In this document: piece by piece, positions 24,473 to 33,900 of the stretch | Position numbering within the stretch: position 1 is the stretch's first letter | Layout: each line of letters starts with the position of its first letter | Assembly (NCBI GenBank): GCA_009391605.1 | Contig: VFGQ01000063.1 | Location: 1-40,716, forward strand | Origin: SAR202 cluster bacterium | GTDB taxonomy: Bacteria > Chloroflexota > Dehalococcoidia > SAR202 > GCA-002694895 | Length of the DNA: 40,716 nt | Reading direction: 5' to 3' | Made by a program: the position numbers and the translations under genes | The notes under the pieces: model-generated | Databases searched by the model: none | Told to the model about the DNA's origin: nothing | What the model saw: only the letters and a program-made list of their open reading frames with translations

Positions 24473-25981
24473 ATGAAAAGTAATTTTTTAATAGCTTTAA
24501 CTCAGCTTGCTGCTGAAAGAAATTTAGATAGGGATACTATATTATCTGCTGTTGAAGAAGCGTTGTCTTCAACTTTTAAAAAAGAAAGCTTAAAATCTGG
24601 GCATAATATTTCCGTTAAATTAGATACTGAAACGGGTGATTTTAACGTATATGTTGTTAAAAATGTAGTTGAAGAAGTATTAGATAGTTCAATAGAAATT
24701 TCTTTAAAAGATGCTAAAAAAATAAATTCTGATTCTGAAATTGGACAAAATATACTTACTGGAAAATTAAATGAAGCAGGAGGTAGAATAGAAGCACAAA
24801 CAGCAAAACAGGTTATACTGCAGAGATTAAGAGAAGCTGAAAAAGATTTAATTTTCAAGGAATTCCAGGGAAGAGAAGGTGAAATATTTTCTGTTACAGT
24901 TGTTAGAATTGATCAAAAGAAAGTGTTTGTTGAAATGGGAAGAGCTGAAGCTTTGTTACCAGTTAACGAACAAATGTATTCTGAAAGATATAGAGTAGGA
25001 CAGAAATTTAGGATTTTATTAAAAGATATAGCTGACACTCCAAGAGGCCCAGAATTGATAGTATCTAGGGCAGATACTATTTTATTACAAAAATTATTTG
25101 AACAAGAAGTTCCTGAAATTTCAAATGGTTCTGTTGATATCATGTCTATAGCAAGAGAAGCGGGTAATAGAAGTAAAGTTTCTGTTGTAGCAAAACAAGA
25201 AGGTATTGATGCAGTTGGGTCTTGTGTTGGGTTAAGAGGTATCAGGATACAAAGTATTGTGAGCGAGTTACAGGGTGAAAAAATAGATGTAGTGGAATGG
25301 AGTAATGATCCAAAAATATTAATTACAAGTTCTTTAAATCCAGCACAAGTAGCTAAGGTTGAACTTATTGAAGATGAAAAAATTGCTATAGTGTGGGTAC
25401 CTAATCAGCACCTTTCATTAGCAATTGGTAGAGAGGGTCAAAATGCTAGATTAGCTGCAAAGATGACAGATTGGAAAATAGATATTAGAAGTGTAGAGCC
25501 TGAAGAATCTAAAGAAGAAGAGGTTGATACTAAAGATAAATTATTTACTCCGGGCCATGGTGAAGATGTATTTAGAAAGTTTGCTGAAGAAGAACAAATT
25601 GAGGAAGAATTAGTAGAGGAACCTGTAGCTGAAGAAGAGGTAGTAGAGGAATCTGTAACTGAGGAAGAATTAGCAGAGGAACCTGTAGCTGAAGAAGAGG
25701 TAGTAGAGGAACCTGTAGCTGAGGAAGAATTAGCAGAGGAACCTGTAGCTGAAGAAGAGGTAGTTGAGGAATCTGTAACTGAAGAAGAGATAGCAGAGGA
25801 ATCTATACCTGAAGAAGAGGCAACTGAGGAAGAGATGACTACTTTAAGAGATGCTGATGAAGATTTGTTCTCTATAGAAAAACTTTTCGGGACAAATGAT
25901 AATCAAAGTCAGATAAGATTTGCAGAAGATATAGATGAATTGAAGAAAAAATCTAATACTAACAAAAAATCTAATAAATAA
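24473..25981 (+). CDS. nusA: Transcription factor NusA with an acidic repeat tail
   Basis: Binds RNA polymerase and modulates pausing, termination and antitermination. The 502-residue protein has the N-terminal polymerase-binding domain (NFLIALTQLAAERNLDRD), an S1 domain from about residue 133, a KH1 domain with VGSCVGLRGIRIQSIVSEL and a KH2 domain with LAIGREGQNARLAAKM. From about residue 382 comes a glutamate-rich tail built from seven copies of a 10-residue unit such as EEPVAEEEVV. I place the start at ATG 24473, where the family N-terminus begins. An in-frame ATG at 24395 would add 26 residues and translate through the terminator hairpin, which I reject as the main start. rimP, the usual gene before nusA, and ylxR, usual after it, are both absent. 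Confidence 0.95.
   Translation: MKSNFLIALTQLAAERNLDRDTILSAVEEALSSTFKKESLKSGHNISVKLDTETGDFNVYVVKNVVEEVLDSSIEISLKDAKKINSDSEIGQNILTGKLNEAGGRIEAQTAKQVILQRLREAEKDLIFKEFQGREGEIFSVTVVRIDQKKVFVEMGRAEALLPVNEQMYSERYRVGQKFRILLKDIADTPRGPELIVSRADTILLQKLFEQEVPEISNGSVDIMSIAREAGNRSKVSVVAKQEGIDAVGSCVGLRGIRIQSIVSELQGEKIDVVEWSNDPKILITSSLNPAQVAKVELIEDEKIAIVWVPNQHLSLAIGREGQNARLAAKMTDWKIDIRSVEPEESKEEEVDTKDKLFTPGHGEDVFRKFAEEEQIEEELVEEPVAEEEVVEESVTEEELAEEPVAEEEVVEEPVAEEELAEEPVAEEEVVEESVTEEEIAEESIPEEEATEEEMTTLRDADEDLFSIEKLFGTNDNQSQIRFAEDIDELKKKSNTNKKSNK
25616..25825 (+). repeat. Seven 30-bp direct repeats inside nusA
   Basis: Seven in-phase 30-base units begin with GAGGAA and encode EE(P/S)V(A/T)EEE followed by two variable residues (VV, LA, IA or AT). 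Units alternate between the PVA-VV and SVT-LA types, giving a partly 60-base period. Some units are almost identical at DNA level, which indicates recent expansion by slippage or unequal recombination. The last two units are more diverged. Confidence 0.95.
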
Positions 25982-26035
25982 TTGAAGAGTTTTTAAAATG
26001 TAAATTGAATTTAAAGGTTAAATTGGAAAGTAATA

Positions 26036-27760
26036 ATGGTCGAAGGTAAAAGTGAATCTAACAAAATAGAACTTCCAAGTAATTTAACCGTAGGTGATTT
26101 GGCTGCCAAGTTAAATCTTGATTCAGTGGATGTAATTAAGCAATTAATGAGAGCAGGGTATATGCTTTCTATTAATCAAAAAATAGAGTATGAATTAGCA
26201 TCTTTAATTTCAAAAAGTTTTGGTTTTACACCTTTGGAAATTAAAGATTATAGTGATGAGACACAATCTTTAAAATCACAAGCCCAAGGTGATGAGATTA
26301 AACCACCAGTTGTTACAATTTTAGGACATGTGGATCATGGGAAAACGACCTTATTAGATAAGATTAGGCAAACTGCAGTTGCAGAATCAGAATTTGGAGG
26401 AATAACTCAAAAATTAAGCGCGTATAAATTAAAATACAAAGATTCTTTTATTACATTTTTAGATACTCCAGGACATGAAGCTTTTTCTACTTTAAGATCA
26501 AGGGGGGCAAAAGTTACTGATATAGCTATAATAATTATTGCAGCTGATGATGGGATTATGCCTCAGACTGAAGAATCTATAAAACATGCTCAAGCTGCAG
26601 GTGTTCCTATGATTATAGCTATTAGTAAAATTGATTTACCTGGTGCTGATGTAGAAAAAGTAAAAAGTCAGTTAGCTGAAAGAGATATGCTAATAGAAGA
26701 ATGGGGAGGAGATATAATTTGTGTTCCTGTTTCTTCTCCAAAAGGAGAAGGTGTTCCAGAATTATTAGATTATATTCTTTTGGTAGCTGAAGTTAGCGAG
26801 TTGAAAACTAATACAAAACTTCCAGTAAGAGCTGTGGTATTGGAATCTTCAGTAGATGATAAGCAAGGTATATTAGTTAAAGTATTAATTCAGGAAGGAA
26901 TTTTAAAAGTTGGGGATCGTTTTGTATTAGATACTACAAAAGGTAAAGTTAGAGCTTTAATCAATGATAAAGGTAAACAAGTAAAATCCTCATCTCCTTC
27001 AACCCCCATTGATGTGTTAGGATTTGAATCATTACCTTTTGCAGGTGAAATATTGCAACAAGTTGACAATGAAAAAGATGCAAAAACTCTTTTAGCTCAA
27101 AGAAAGAAACTTGAAAACAATTTTAATTACCAGAATATTGACTTAACTCATGCATCGGCTGAGCAAAAAAGCATACAAACTATTAATATTATTCTTAAAG
27201 CAGATTTGCAAGGTAGCTTAGATGCATTGATTGAATCTTTAAATACATTTAATAAGGATGGAATTAATATTGCATTGATTCATCATGGAGTTGGGAATAT
27301 AAATGAAAACGATATTTCTTTGGCAGTTGCCTCTCAATCTGTAATTTACGGATTCAATGTTAGGAAAGAAAAAGGCGCCATTGAAACGAGTAAACAAGAA
27401 TCAATTGATGTACAAATTTACAGTATTATTTATGAATTAATTGATGCTGTCGAATTAAAAATTAAAGAATCAGATGTAAAAGAAGAAGAATTAGTAAAAC
27501 AGGGATTGGCTGAAATTAAAGCTGTTTTTCCATCTAACAATATTTTGGTTGCAGGAGTATTGATGCAAGAAGGAAAAGTTAATCCAAATAATAAATTAAG
27601 TATTACCAGGAATGGTAAAGAAGTGTTTTTTGGTAAGGTTAATTCTTTGAAACATTATAAAGATGATGTAAAAGAATTGGTTTCAGGTCAGGAAGGGGGT
27701 ATAGGAATAGATGAATTTCAGCAATTTAAAGTTGGTGATCTCATTGAGTTTTATATTTAA
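26036..27760 (+). CDS. infB: Translation initiation factor IF-2, short form
   Basis: GTPase that brings initiator tRNA to the ribosome. At 574 residues it lacks the long N-terminal extension and keeps one IF2_N-type domain (residues ~15-70, TVGDLAAKLNLDSVDVIKQL). GTPase motifs: G1 GHVDHGKT at residues 97-104, G2 region FGGITQ, G3 DTPGHEAF, G4 SKID, and the SSPKGEG segment. After GGITQ the family consensus HIGAY is replaced by KLSAY. Domains II-IV follow, ending FKVGDLIEFYI. GGAAAG about six bases before ATG 26036 is an adequate Shine-Dalgarno. It sits 54 bases after nusA and 14 before rbfA. Confidence 0.97.
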   Translation: MVEGKSESNKIELPSNLTVGDLAAKLNLDSVDVIKQLMRAGYMLSINQKIEYELASLISKSFGFTPLEIKDYSDETQSLKSQAQGDEIKPPVVTILGHVDHGKTTLLDKIRQTAVAESEFGGITQKLSAYKLKYKDSFITFLDTPGHEAFSTLRSRGAKVTDIAIIIIAADDGIMPQTEESIKHAQAAGVPMIIAISKIDLPGADVEKVKSQLAERDMLIEEWGGDIICVPVSSPKGEGVPELLDYILLVAEVSELKTNTKLPVRAVVLESSVDDKQGILVKVLIQEGILKVGDRFVLDTTKGKVRALINDKGKQVKSSSPSTPIDVLGFESLPFAGEILQQVDNEKDAKTLLAQRKKLENNFNYQNIDLTHASAEQKSIQTINIILKADLQGSLDALIESLNTFNKDGINIALIHHGVGNINENDISLAVASQSVIYGFNVRKEKGAIETSKQESIDVQIYSIIYELIDAVELKIKESDVKEEELVKQGLAEIKAVFPSNNILVAGVLMQEGKVNPNNKLSITRNGKEVFFGKVNSLKHYKDDVKELVSGQEGGIGIDEFQQFKVGDLIEFYI

Positions 27761-27774
27761 AATGTGGTTAATAA

Positions 27775-28119
27775 ATGGATGATCTAAGATTTTTAAAAGT
27801 TAATTCTCTTATCAAACAGGAATTATCTAACATTATCGAAAATGAAATTAGTGATCCAAGAGTTAATACGATGGTTACAATCCAAAAAATTAAATCTTCT
27901 AAAGATTTTAGTGTAATAAAAGTTTATGTTAGTTTGCTTTGCGATGACAACGAAGTGAAGTCAGTTTATAAAGGTTTAAAATCTAGTGAAGGTTATGTGC
28001 GTAAATTATTACAATTAGCTATCAAAAATATTAGATTTGGGAAATTGTTATTTCAGATTGATTCTACTCCAAAAAATATTTTAGATATGTCAAAATTATT
28101 AGATTCGATAAATAATTAG
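27775..28119 (+). CDS. rbfA: Ribosome-binding factor A
   Basis: Assists maturation of the 16S rRNA 5' region in the small ribosomal subunit, as a single KH-like domain. The 114-residue protein shows LRFLKVNSLIKQELSNIIE at the N-terminus and the family hallmark EISDPRVN near residue 25. It continues through DFSVIKVYVSLL with the expected alternation of strands and helices, and ends IDSTPKNILDMSKLLDSI. It lies between infB (14 bases) and truB (1 base), the standard order. No clear Shine-Dalgarno. Confidence 0.92.
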   Translation: MDDLRFLKVNSLIKQELSNIIENEISDPRVNTMVTIQKIKSSKDFSVIKVYVSLLCDDNEVKSVYKGLKSSEGYVRKLLQLAIKNIRFGKLLFQIDSTPKNILDMSKLLDSINN

Positions 28120-28120
28120 A

Positions 28121-29017
28121 ATGCATAATGGTATTATTGCAATTGATAAGCCTCTGTCTTTAACTTCATCCAAAGTTGTCAGTGTAATTAAAAAAAAATT
28201 TAATTTATCTAAAGTTGGTCATGGCGGGACGCTAGATCCACTGGCTACTGGAGTTTTATTATTATTTTTAAATCGAGCAACTAAATTTTCTGTATTTTCA
28301 TTAAATTCTGAAAAAGTATATACAGCCATAATAACTTTTGGGCAATCAACATCAACATTTGATTCTGAAGGAGTTATAGTTGAAACAAAAAAAATCCCTG
28401 TATTGAGTCATGAAGATATTGAAAATTCATTAAATAAATATATTGGTGATATAGATCAAACACCCCCAATTTTTAGTGCGATTAAAATAAAAGGTAAACC
28501 TTCTTATTATTATGCAAGAAAAAAAATCAAGGTTGAATTAAGTCCAAAAAAAGTTTACGTGAAATCAATAGATATATTAAATTGGGACGGAAGCAATTTA
28601 GAACTGAAAATTGTTGCAGGTAAAGGATTTTATGTTCGTTCATTTGCTGATGATATTGGAAGAGAATTTAATACCGTTTCATTTTTAAATAAGTTGAGAA
28701 GAATTAGATCCGGTTCATTTTCAGAATCAGATTTAATTTCTTTAGAGAAACTGATTAAATTAAATAACGAAGAATTAATTTATGAAAATATTCTTAAAAC
28801 TCCTGATTTTTTATTAAATCATTATGAATCTTTAACATTGTGTAAATCAAATTTAAATTTATTTTATGATAAAACTCCAATTTTTATTAATTTAAAAAAT
28901 ATTTCTCCAAGATATAAAATTTATGATGATAAAGGTGATTTTATTGGTACTGCTATATATGATTATAAGAATAAATTTATTATTCGAGAAAAGACATTTA
29001 AGCTTAGGATCTTATAA
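28121..29017 (+). CDS. truB: tRNA pseudouridine-55 synthase
   Basis: Makes pseudouridine 55 in the T loop of tRNAs. The 298-residue protein starts with NGIIAIDKPLSLTSSKVV and has the catalytic Asp39 in GHGGTLDPLATGVL. The block FSAIKIKGKPSYYYAR and the GKGFYVRSFADDIG motif place it firmly in TruB. A C-terminal PUA-like stretch of about 60 residues is present. It begins one base after rbfA ends (TAGAATG), so translation is probably coupled. The 69-base gap after it carries a candidate promoter for the ribosomal protein genes. Confidence 0.96.
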   Translation: MHNGIIAIDKPLSLTSSKVVSVIKKKFNLSKVGHGGTLDPLATGVLLLFLNRATKFSVFSLNSEKVYTAIITFGQSTSTFDSEGVIVETKKIPVLSHEDIENSLNKYIGDIDQTPPIFSAIKIKGKPSYYYARKKIKVELSPKKVYVKSIDILNWDGSNLELKIVAGKGFYVRSFADDIGREFNTVSFLNKLRRIRSGSFSESDLISLEKLIKLNNEELIYENILKTPDFLLNHYESLTLCKSNLNLFYDKTPIFINLKNISPRYKIYDDKGDFIGTAIYDYKNKFIIREKTFKLRIL

Positions 29018-29037
29018 GAACATTGGCTATAATTTCA

Positions 29038-29065
29038 TTGACTTCTTATTCAATAGACATATAGA
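29038..29065 (+). promoter_or_regulatory. Candidate promoter for rplU-rpmA-rpmE
   Basis: TTGACT (29038-29043) and TATAGA (29060-29065) are 16 bases apart; an alternative -10, TAGAAT at 29062-29067, gives 18. Located in the 69-base gap between truB and rplU, it would allow the ribosomal protein genes to be transcribed apart from the nusA operon. Confidence 0.45.
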
Positions 29066-29086
29066 ATATCTCTTCGTGGTGAAAAA

Positions 29087-29509
29087 ATGAATAATTATGT
29101 AATTGTTAAATATAAATCAAAACAATTTAAAGTTGGTGTTGGAGATATAATTGATGTTGATAAAATAGATTCCGATATAGGTGATTTTATCAAGCTTGAT
29201 GATGTATTGTTTTTATTTAAAGATGGCAAGTCTAAAATAGGTGATCCTATTATCAAGAATGAGTTTGTTTCTGCTAAAATTGTTGAACATTTTAGAACTT
29301 CTAAACGAATTTCAGGAAAGTACAAAAATAAAACTCGTAATAGAAAAAGATTTGGTCATAGAAAATCATTAACTAAAATTCAGATCATTGAAATACCAGG
29401 TTTGATGACTACAAAATCAAAAAAAACTGATTCTAAAAGTGTGAAACCTGCCAAGTCTGTCAAGCCTAGTGCTAAAAAAGTTACTAAAACAATTAAATCA
29501 AAAAAATAA
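29087..29509 (+). CDS. rplU: Ribosomal protein L21 with a basic C-terminal tail
   Basis: Large-subunit protein that contacts 23S rRNA. Residues 1-~105 form the normal L21 domain (YVIVKYKSKQFKVGVGDIID, then KTRNRKRFGHRKSLTKIQII). Residues ~107-140 are an added Lys/Ser-rich tail with a repeat-like SVKPAKSVKPSAKK, making the protein 140 residues against the usual ~100. Such tails are probably disordered and bind RNA. The start is ATG 29087 with a weak upstream GGTGA. rpmA follows after 15 bases. Confidence 0.96.
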   Translation: MNNYVIVKYKSKQFKVGVGDIIDVDKIDSDIGDFIKLDDVLFLFKDGKSKIGDPIIKNEFVSAKIVEHFRTSKRISGKYKNKTRNRKRFGHRKSLTKIQIIEIPGLMTTKSKKTDSKSVKPAKSVKPSAKKVTKTIKSKK

Positions 29510-29524
29510 TAAAAGGAATTTCTG

Positions 29525-29782
29525 ATGGCACATAAAAAAGGTGGCGGAAGTACAAAAAACACCCCTAATAGAGGTAATGCAAAACGTCTTGGAATTAAGG
29601 TGTATGATAGTGAATCTGTAAAAGCAGGGGGTATACTGGTTAGACAAAGAGGTTCAAGAATTATTCCTGGAACAAGTGTAGGAATGGGGAGGGATCACAC
29701 TTTATTTGCTTTAATTGATGGTGTGGTTAAATTTGAAAATTCTACGAAAGATAAAAAGAAAGCTAGTGTTTATCCTAAATAA
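29525..29782 (+). CDS. rpmA: Ribosomal protein L27
   Basis: Large-subunit protein whose N-terminal tail reaches the peptidyl transferase centre. The 85-residue protein begins [20 protein letters not shown] directly after Met, so there is no cleavable Firmicutes-type N-terminal extension. Further conserved blocks are [19 protein letters not shown] and [19 protein letters not shown] about ten bases upstream is the Shine-Dalgarno. The pairing with rplU is the normal bacterial order. Confidence 0.98.
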   Translation: MAHKKGGGSTKNTPNRGNAKRLGIKVYDSESVKAGGILVRQRGSRIIPGTSVGMGRDHTLFALIDGVVKFENSTKDKKKASVYPK

Positions 29783-29794
29783 GGGGAATATGAT

Positions 29795-29998
29795 ATGAAA
29801 TCAGATATACATCCTGAATATTTTAATGAATCAAAGATTGTATGTTCTTGCGGTACAACTTATATAACTGGGTCAACAAAAGAAATGATGAGAATTGAAC
29901 TTTGTGGTACCTGTCACCCATTTTATACAGGCGAGCAAAAAATAGTTGATACTGAAGGTAGAGTTGAGAGACTCAAGAGAAGATATAATTTAAGTTAA
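29795..29998 (+). CDS. rpmE: Ribosomal protein L31, zinc-binding form
   Basis: Large-subunit protein at the inter-subunit bridge. The 67-residue protein opens with KSDIHPEYFNESKIVCSCG and keeps all four cysteines (CSC and CGTC), so it is the zinc-containing form. The block CHPFYTGEQKIVDTEGRVER is typical. AAGGGG eight to nine bases upstream of ATG 29795 is a good Shine-Dalgarno. Its position just after rpmA and before a DUF1385 gene is an arrangement I associate with Chloroflexota and some Firmicutes. Confidence 0.97.
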   Translation: MKSDIHPEYFNESKIVCSCGTTYITGSTKEMMRIELCGTCHPFYTGEQKIVDTEGRVERLKRRYNLS

Positions 29999-30017
29999 TA
30001 TTTATTGAGATAATAAC

Positions 30018-30902
30018 TTGGATTTAAGTAAAACTATTAGATTAGGTGGGCAAGCTTTACCAGAAGGAATTCTTATTAAAGGCCCCAAATATACCGTAAT
30101 TGCATACAGAGATAAATCAAATGAAATAGATTTTGTATCTTTGGAATGGAATTTTAAGTTTTTTGATTATTTAAGAAAAATACCCCTGATCAGAGGATTG
30201 ATAGCTATTTTTGAAACATTTAGTTTATCTATAAAATCAATTTTTGTGATGGCGGAAATTTCTGATGATGAGATTAATTTGGACTCTATTTATTTTAAAT
30301 TATTTATTGGTTTGATGTTTGTTGTCGTTATTTTTTTAACTCTTGGAATAATAATATTTGTTCCAAAATTAACAGCGGGTTTGATCGCAAAATATTTTTT
30401 ATCTAGTACAATTTTTAAGGTTTGGATCGAATTGTTCATAAGGTTTTCTATATTTTTTTTCTATATATTTTTATATCGATTTTTTGCAATCGGGAAAAAA
30501 ATGTTTCAGTATCATGCAGCTGAGCATATGTCTATACATGCATATGAAAATCAAGAATTATTAACAAAAGACAACCTTCGTAAATTTAATAAAGAACATC
30601 CAAGATGTGGGACAGCATTTTTAGCATTTGTATTTATTTATGCTAATATTGTATTTCATATAATAGATTTTAATTTAGCATTTGTATTTTTGTTTTTAGT
30701 AAGATTGTTTATTTCCCTTTTTATAATTTCTATTACATATGAGACATTATTATTAGGTTGGAAATCTAATAAAATGGTTTTTGGTAAAATTATTAATTTT
30801 CCAGGATATATCTTGCAAAAAATAACTACTATGAATCCATGTGATGATGATTTAGATTTAGCAATAGTTGCTACAAATAAATGTGTGGAATTACATAAGT
30901 AA
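30018..30902 (+). CDS. DUF1385 (YqhQ-type) membrane protein
   Basis: A conserved membrane protein of unknown function, 294 residues. The N-terminus IRLGGQALPEGILIKGPK matches the family's GGQAVPEGVMMRGP signature. Further family blocks are IPLIRGLIAIFETF, YHAAEHMSIHAYE and HPRCGTAFL. About four hydrophobic segments occur between residues ~95 and 240. The conserved His, Glu and Cys residues could bind a metal, but this is only suggestive. The start is TTG 30018, seven bases after GAGA. It is the last gene of the rplU-rpmA-rpmE group and the prmC/prfA genes that often follow it elsewhere are absent. Convergent with the hydantoinase gene. Confidence 0.88.
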   Translation: MDLSKTIRLGGQALPEGILIKGPKYTVIAYRDKSNEIDFVSLEWNFKFFDYLRKIPLIRGLIAIFETFSLSIKSIFVMAEISDDEINLDSIYFKLFIGLMFVVVIFLTLGIIIFVPKLTAGLIAKYFLSSTIFKVWIELFIRFSIFFFYIFLYRFFAIGKKMFQYHAAEHMSIHAYENQELLTKDNLRKFNKEHPRCGTAFLAFVFIYANIVFHIIDFNLAFVFLFLVRLFISLFIISITYETLLLGWKSNKMVFGKIINFPGYILQKITTMNPCDDDLDLAIVATNKCVELHK

Positions 30903-30920
30903 ATTGTTGTTTACAATTTT
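30901..30920 (+). terminator. Small hairpin after the DUF1385 gene
   Basis: AAATTGT (30901-30907) and ACAATTT (30913-30919) form a 7-bp stem with loop TGTTT, starting at the DUF1385 stop codon and lying in the 34-base convergent gap before the hydantoinase stop. The position is right for a terminator; the stem is AT-only apart from one pair and the T run is short. Confidence 0.35.
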
Positions 30921-30936
30921 AGCTTTAGATATATTG

Positions 30937-33900
30937 TTACGATAAATAGCCATTTTTTTTATCCCATTCGAGAGAGTTTTTATCGCGTTTTTTGGGATCA
31001 CCATAACCACCACCCCCAGATGCAAGAGCAATTATCCTGTCGCCAGGCAACAGAGTAACTTCTGTTTCTTTAGATTTTAGTACTCTTTCAGTACCGTTGG
31101 ATATAAGGCTATATCTATGAGGAAGTGCTTCTGAACCCCCAAATAAACCAAAAGGAGGGACTATCATTCCATCTCCAGCAGTATTCATAGTACCTTTACC
31201 TTTCCCGTCGTAAATTATCTCGCATACAGCTCCAAGTCCACCTCGCCATTGACCATTACCAGCAGAATTTGGACGTAGTTCATGGTTTACAATAAAGAGT
31301 GGGAATCTTTCCTCTGTTATTTCCACGCTAGGAGCCCTAATACCCCCAGCTACATTAACTTCTCCCACACATGTCCACCCGTCATTACCAGATGATGCAC
31401 CTCCTCCTCCTCGCCCCATAAAATAATGCCATATAAAATATTTTCCTGTACGTGGATCTGTACCTGTGATGGCATATCTCATTCTTCGAGAAAATCCTGA
31501 ATTAACAGCTAGAGGAACAGCCTTTGCTAAAGCTTTAAATACTGCTTCTATTATCTCTTCTCCACAATGATTGGTACTCATACAAACCGGAGCTGGTGGA
31601 TTCGCGTTTACAATTAATCCTTTTGGAGCAATAACACTTAAAGGCCCCATGGATCCTTCATTTTTTGCTACGTTATATGGAGCTAGGTACATTATTGCAG
31701 CATGAGCAACTGATCGTGTGTTTGCGTAAGCACTATTTATAAATCCTGTTACCTGGGGGGATGATTTGCTTAAATCAATATTCATAGTATCATCTTTAAT
31801 TGTTACTTTTGCGTGAATAGGGATCATTTTTGAATCAAAGCCATCATCATCAAGATGGGTTTCTCCTTCGTATACACCGTCTGGCCACTCTGATATGAAT
31901 TGGCGGACTTTATATTCAGTTGCAGATAATATACCATCTATAATCATCAGTAATGTGTTTTCATCATAATTATTAAGTAATTCAAGCATCCGACGTTCTG
32001 CAGTAGAAACAGAACCTATTTGAGCGTTGAGATCTCCTAAAAAGTTTTCAGGTAATCTTACATTAGAAGAAAGCATTTGTAGTAAATCTTCTCTTGGTTT
32101 TCCTTTGTCGTGAATCCTTAATGGAGGTATGCGTAGGCCTTCATGGTAAATTTCGCTAGCAGATGGATTGTAACCACCATGAGTTGCTCCTCCTACATCA
32201 CTATGATGAGCACGGTTTACAGTTAAAAAAAGTAATTTTCCACCTTTGAAAACAGGCTTAATTACAGTGATGTCAGGTAAATGGCTGCCCCCATTATATG
32301 GATCATTTAAAGCAAACATATCTCCAGGGTGAATATCATTTTGGAAAGTATTTAAAATGGCTTCTCCTGCAATAGGGAGCGCGCTTACATGTACTGGTAT
32401 TCCTTCTCCTTGTGCAATAAGTCTACATTTGTTATCTAAAATTGCAGTGGAGAAATCTCGACTTGAATTTAAAATTTGTGACATAGAAGTACGTATCATT
32501 ACATCCATCATTTCGATAGCAATAGATTCCAACCTGTTTTCTACAACAGCAAGAGTTACCGGATCTGCTGCTTTTAATTTAGCTGGTTTTTTCTCAATTG
32601 ATTCTATGTCTATCAACTTGATGGTTAGCATTTCTTCTGAGTTTTTTGTGAGTGTTTCATTCTGACTCAAAACAATAGTAGTAAATTCTGACTCTATGAT
32701 CGCAGGTCCAACAATATTGTGTTTGTTTGAAAGTTCTGATGCTTGAAAAATGGGTACATCTCTCCATTCTGTCATATGGATTTGCCTTGTTGATGATTTT
32801 AAAATTTCATAATTACCATATGATTTTTTATTATTTTTTGTATTTGAGATTTTGGGTATTGGTGCTAATATTGTTGCTCTTAGTGTCACTAGTCTAATTT
32901 CTTGTTCAGATTGTCTGTAGGAATAGAGTTCTTCAAACCTTGTGTGGAAGTTATGAGCCCATTTTTCTTTAAGTTCCTGATCATTAAAATTCAGATCAGG
33001 AATAAGTACTGTTACTTCATATATTTGATCCAAATACCTCATGTCAGCTTTAAATTCTACAATTATTTCTTTATCTGGCACACCGTTTTCTTTAAGTCGA
33101 TTTCTTCCTTTTTTCTCCATTATCTGAAGTTGGGTACGAATTTCATTTAGATCTACTGTTTCTAATCCGGATGGATAAGACTGTGAAAAATCATATTGAA
33201 TGTTAGATGTCAGCATTCCAAAAGCTGATAACACTGGTGCAGTATATGGAATAAGTATTTTTTGGATCCCAACTTCTCTTGCCACCTGGGTTGCTAACAT
33301 TCCTGCAGCTCCCCCGAAAGCCACCATTGAAAAACTCCGTGGGTCGAGACCTTTTCGAATAGAAGCCAAGCGTATTCCTTCTGCTATGGAGTTTGTTACG
33401 ACTCGCATAATACCATTTGCTGCTTCTATGATGGTTAATCCTAGCGGGTCAGCTATTTTATTTTTTATAGCTTTTTTCCCCAAATTGTCATTTAGAGTTA
33501 CTCTACCTCCTAGGAAAGAATTTTTATTTAATAGACCTAGAACTAGAGCAGCATCAGTTACAGTGGGATTTTCTCCACCCAAGTCATAACAAGCAGGGCC
33601 TGGATCTGCTCCGGCACTTTCCGGACCTACTCTCAAGACACCACTTATGTCTACACGAGCTATACTTCCACCTCCAGCCCCTAGTGTATGAACATCTATC
33701 ATTGGTACTGCTATTTTCCATCCAGCTTCAAATCTTTCGTTAGCAATATGAGGTTTTCCATTTTCGATGATTGAAATATCAGTACTAGTCCCACCCATAT
33801 CTAGAGCAATAATATTTTTTTCGTTTATTTCAGAAGCAACATGTGCTGCGCCTTGAGCTCCACCTGCTGGACCAGACAGTATTGAGCGGACTGCAAATTT

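Noticed and set aside
25616..25825. Regular 30-bp repeats resembling a CRISPR array
   Set aside because: The units are contiguous without unique spacers, in phase with the nusA frame, and encode an acidic protein tail.
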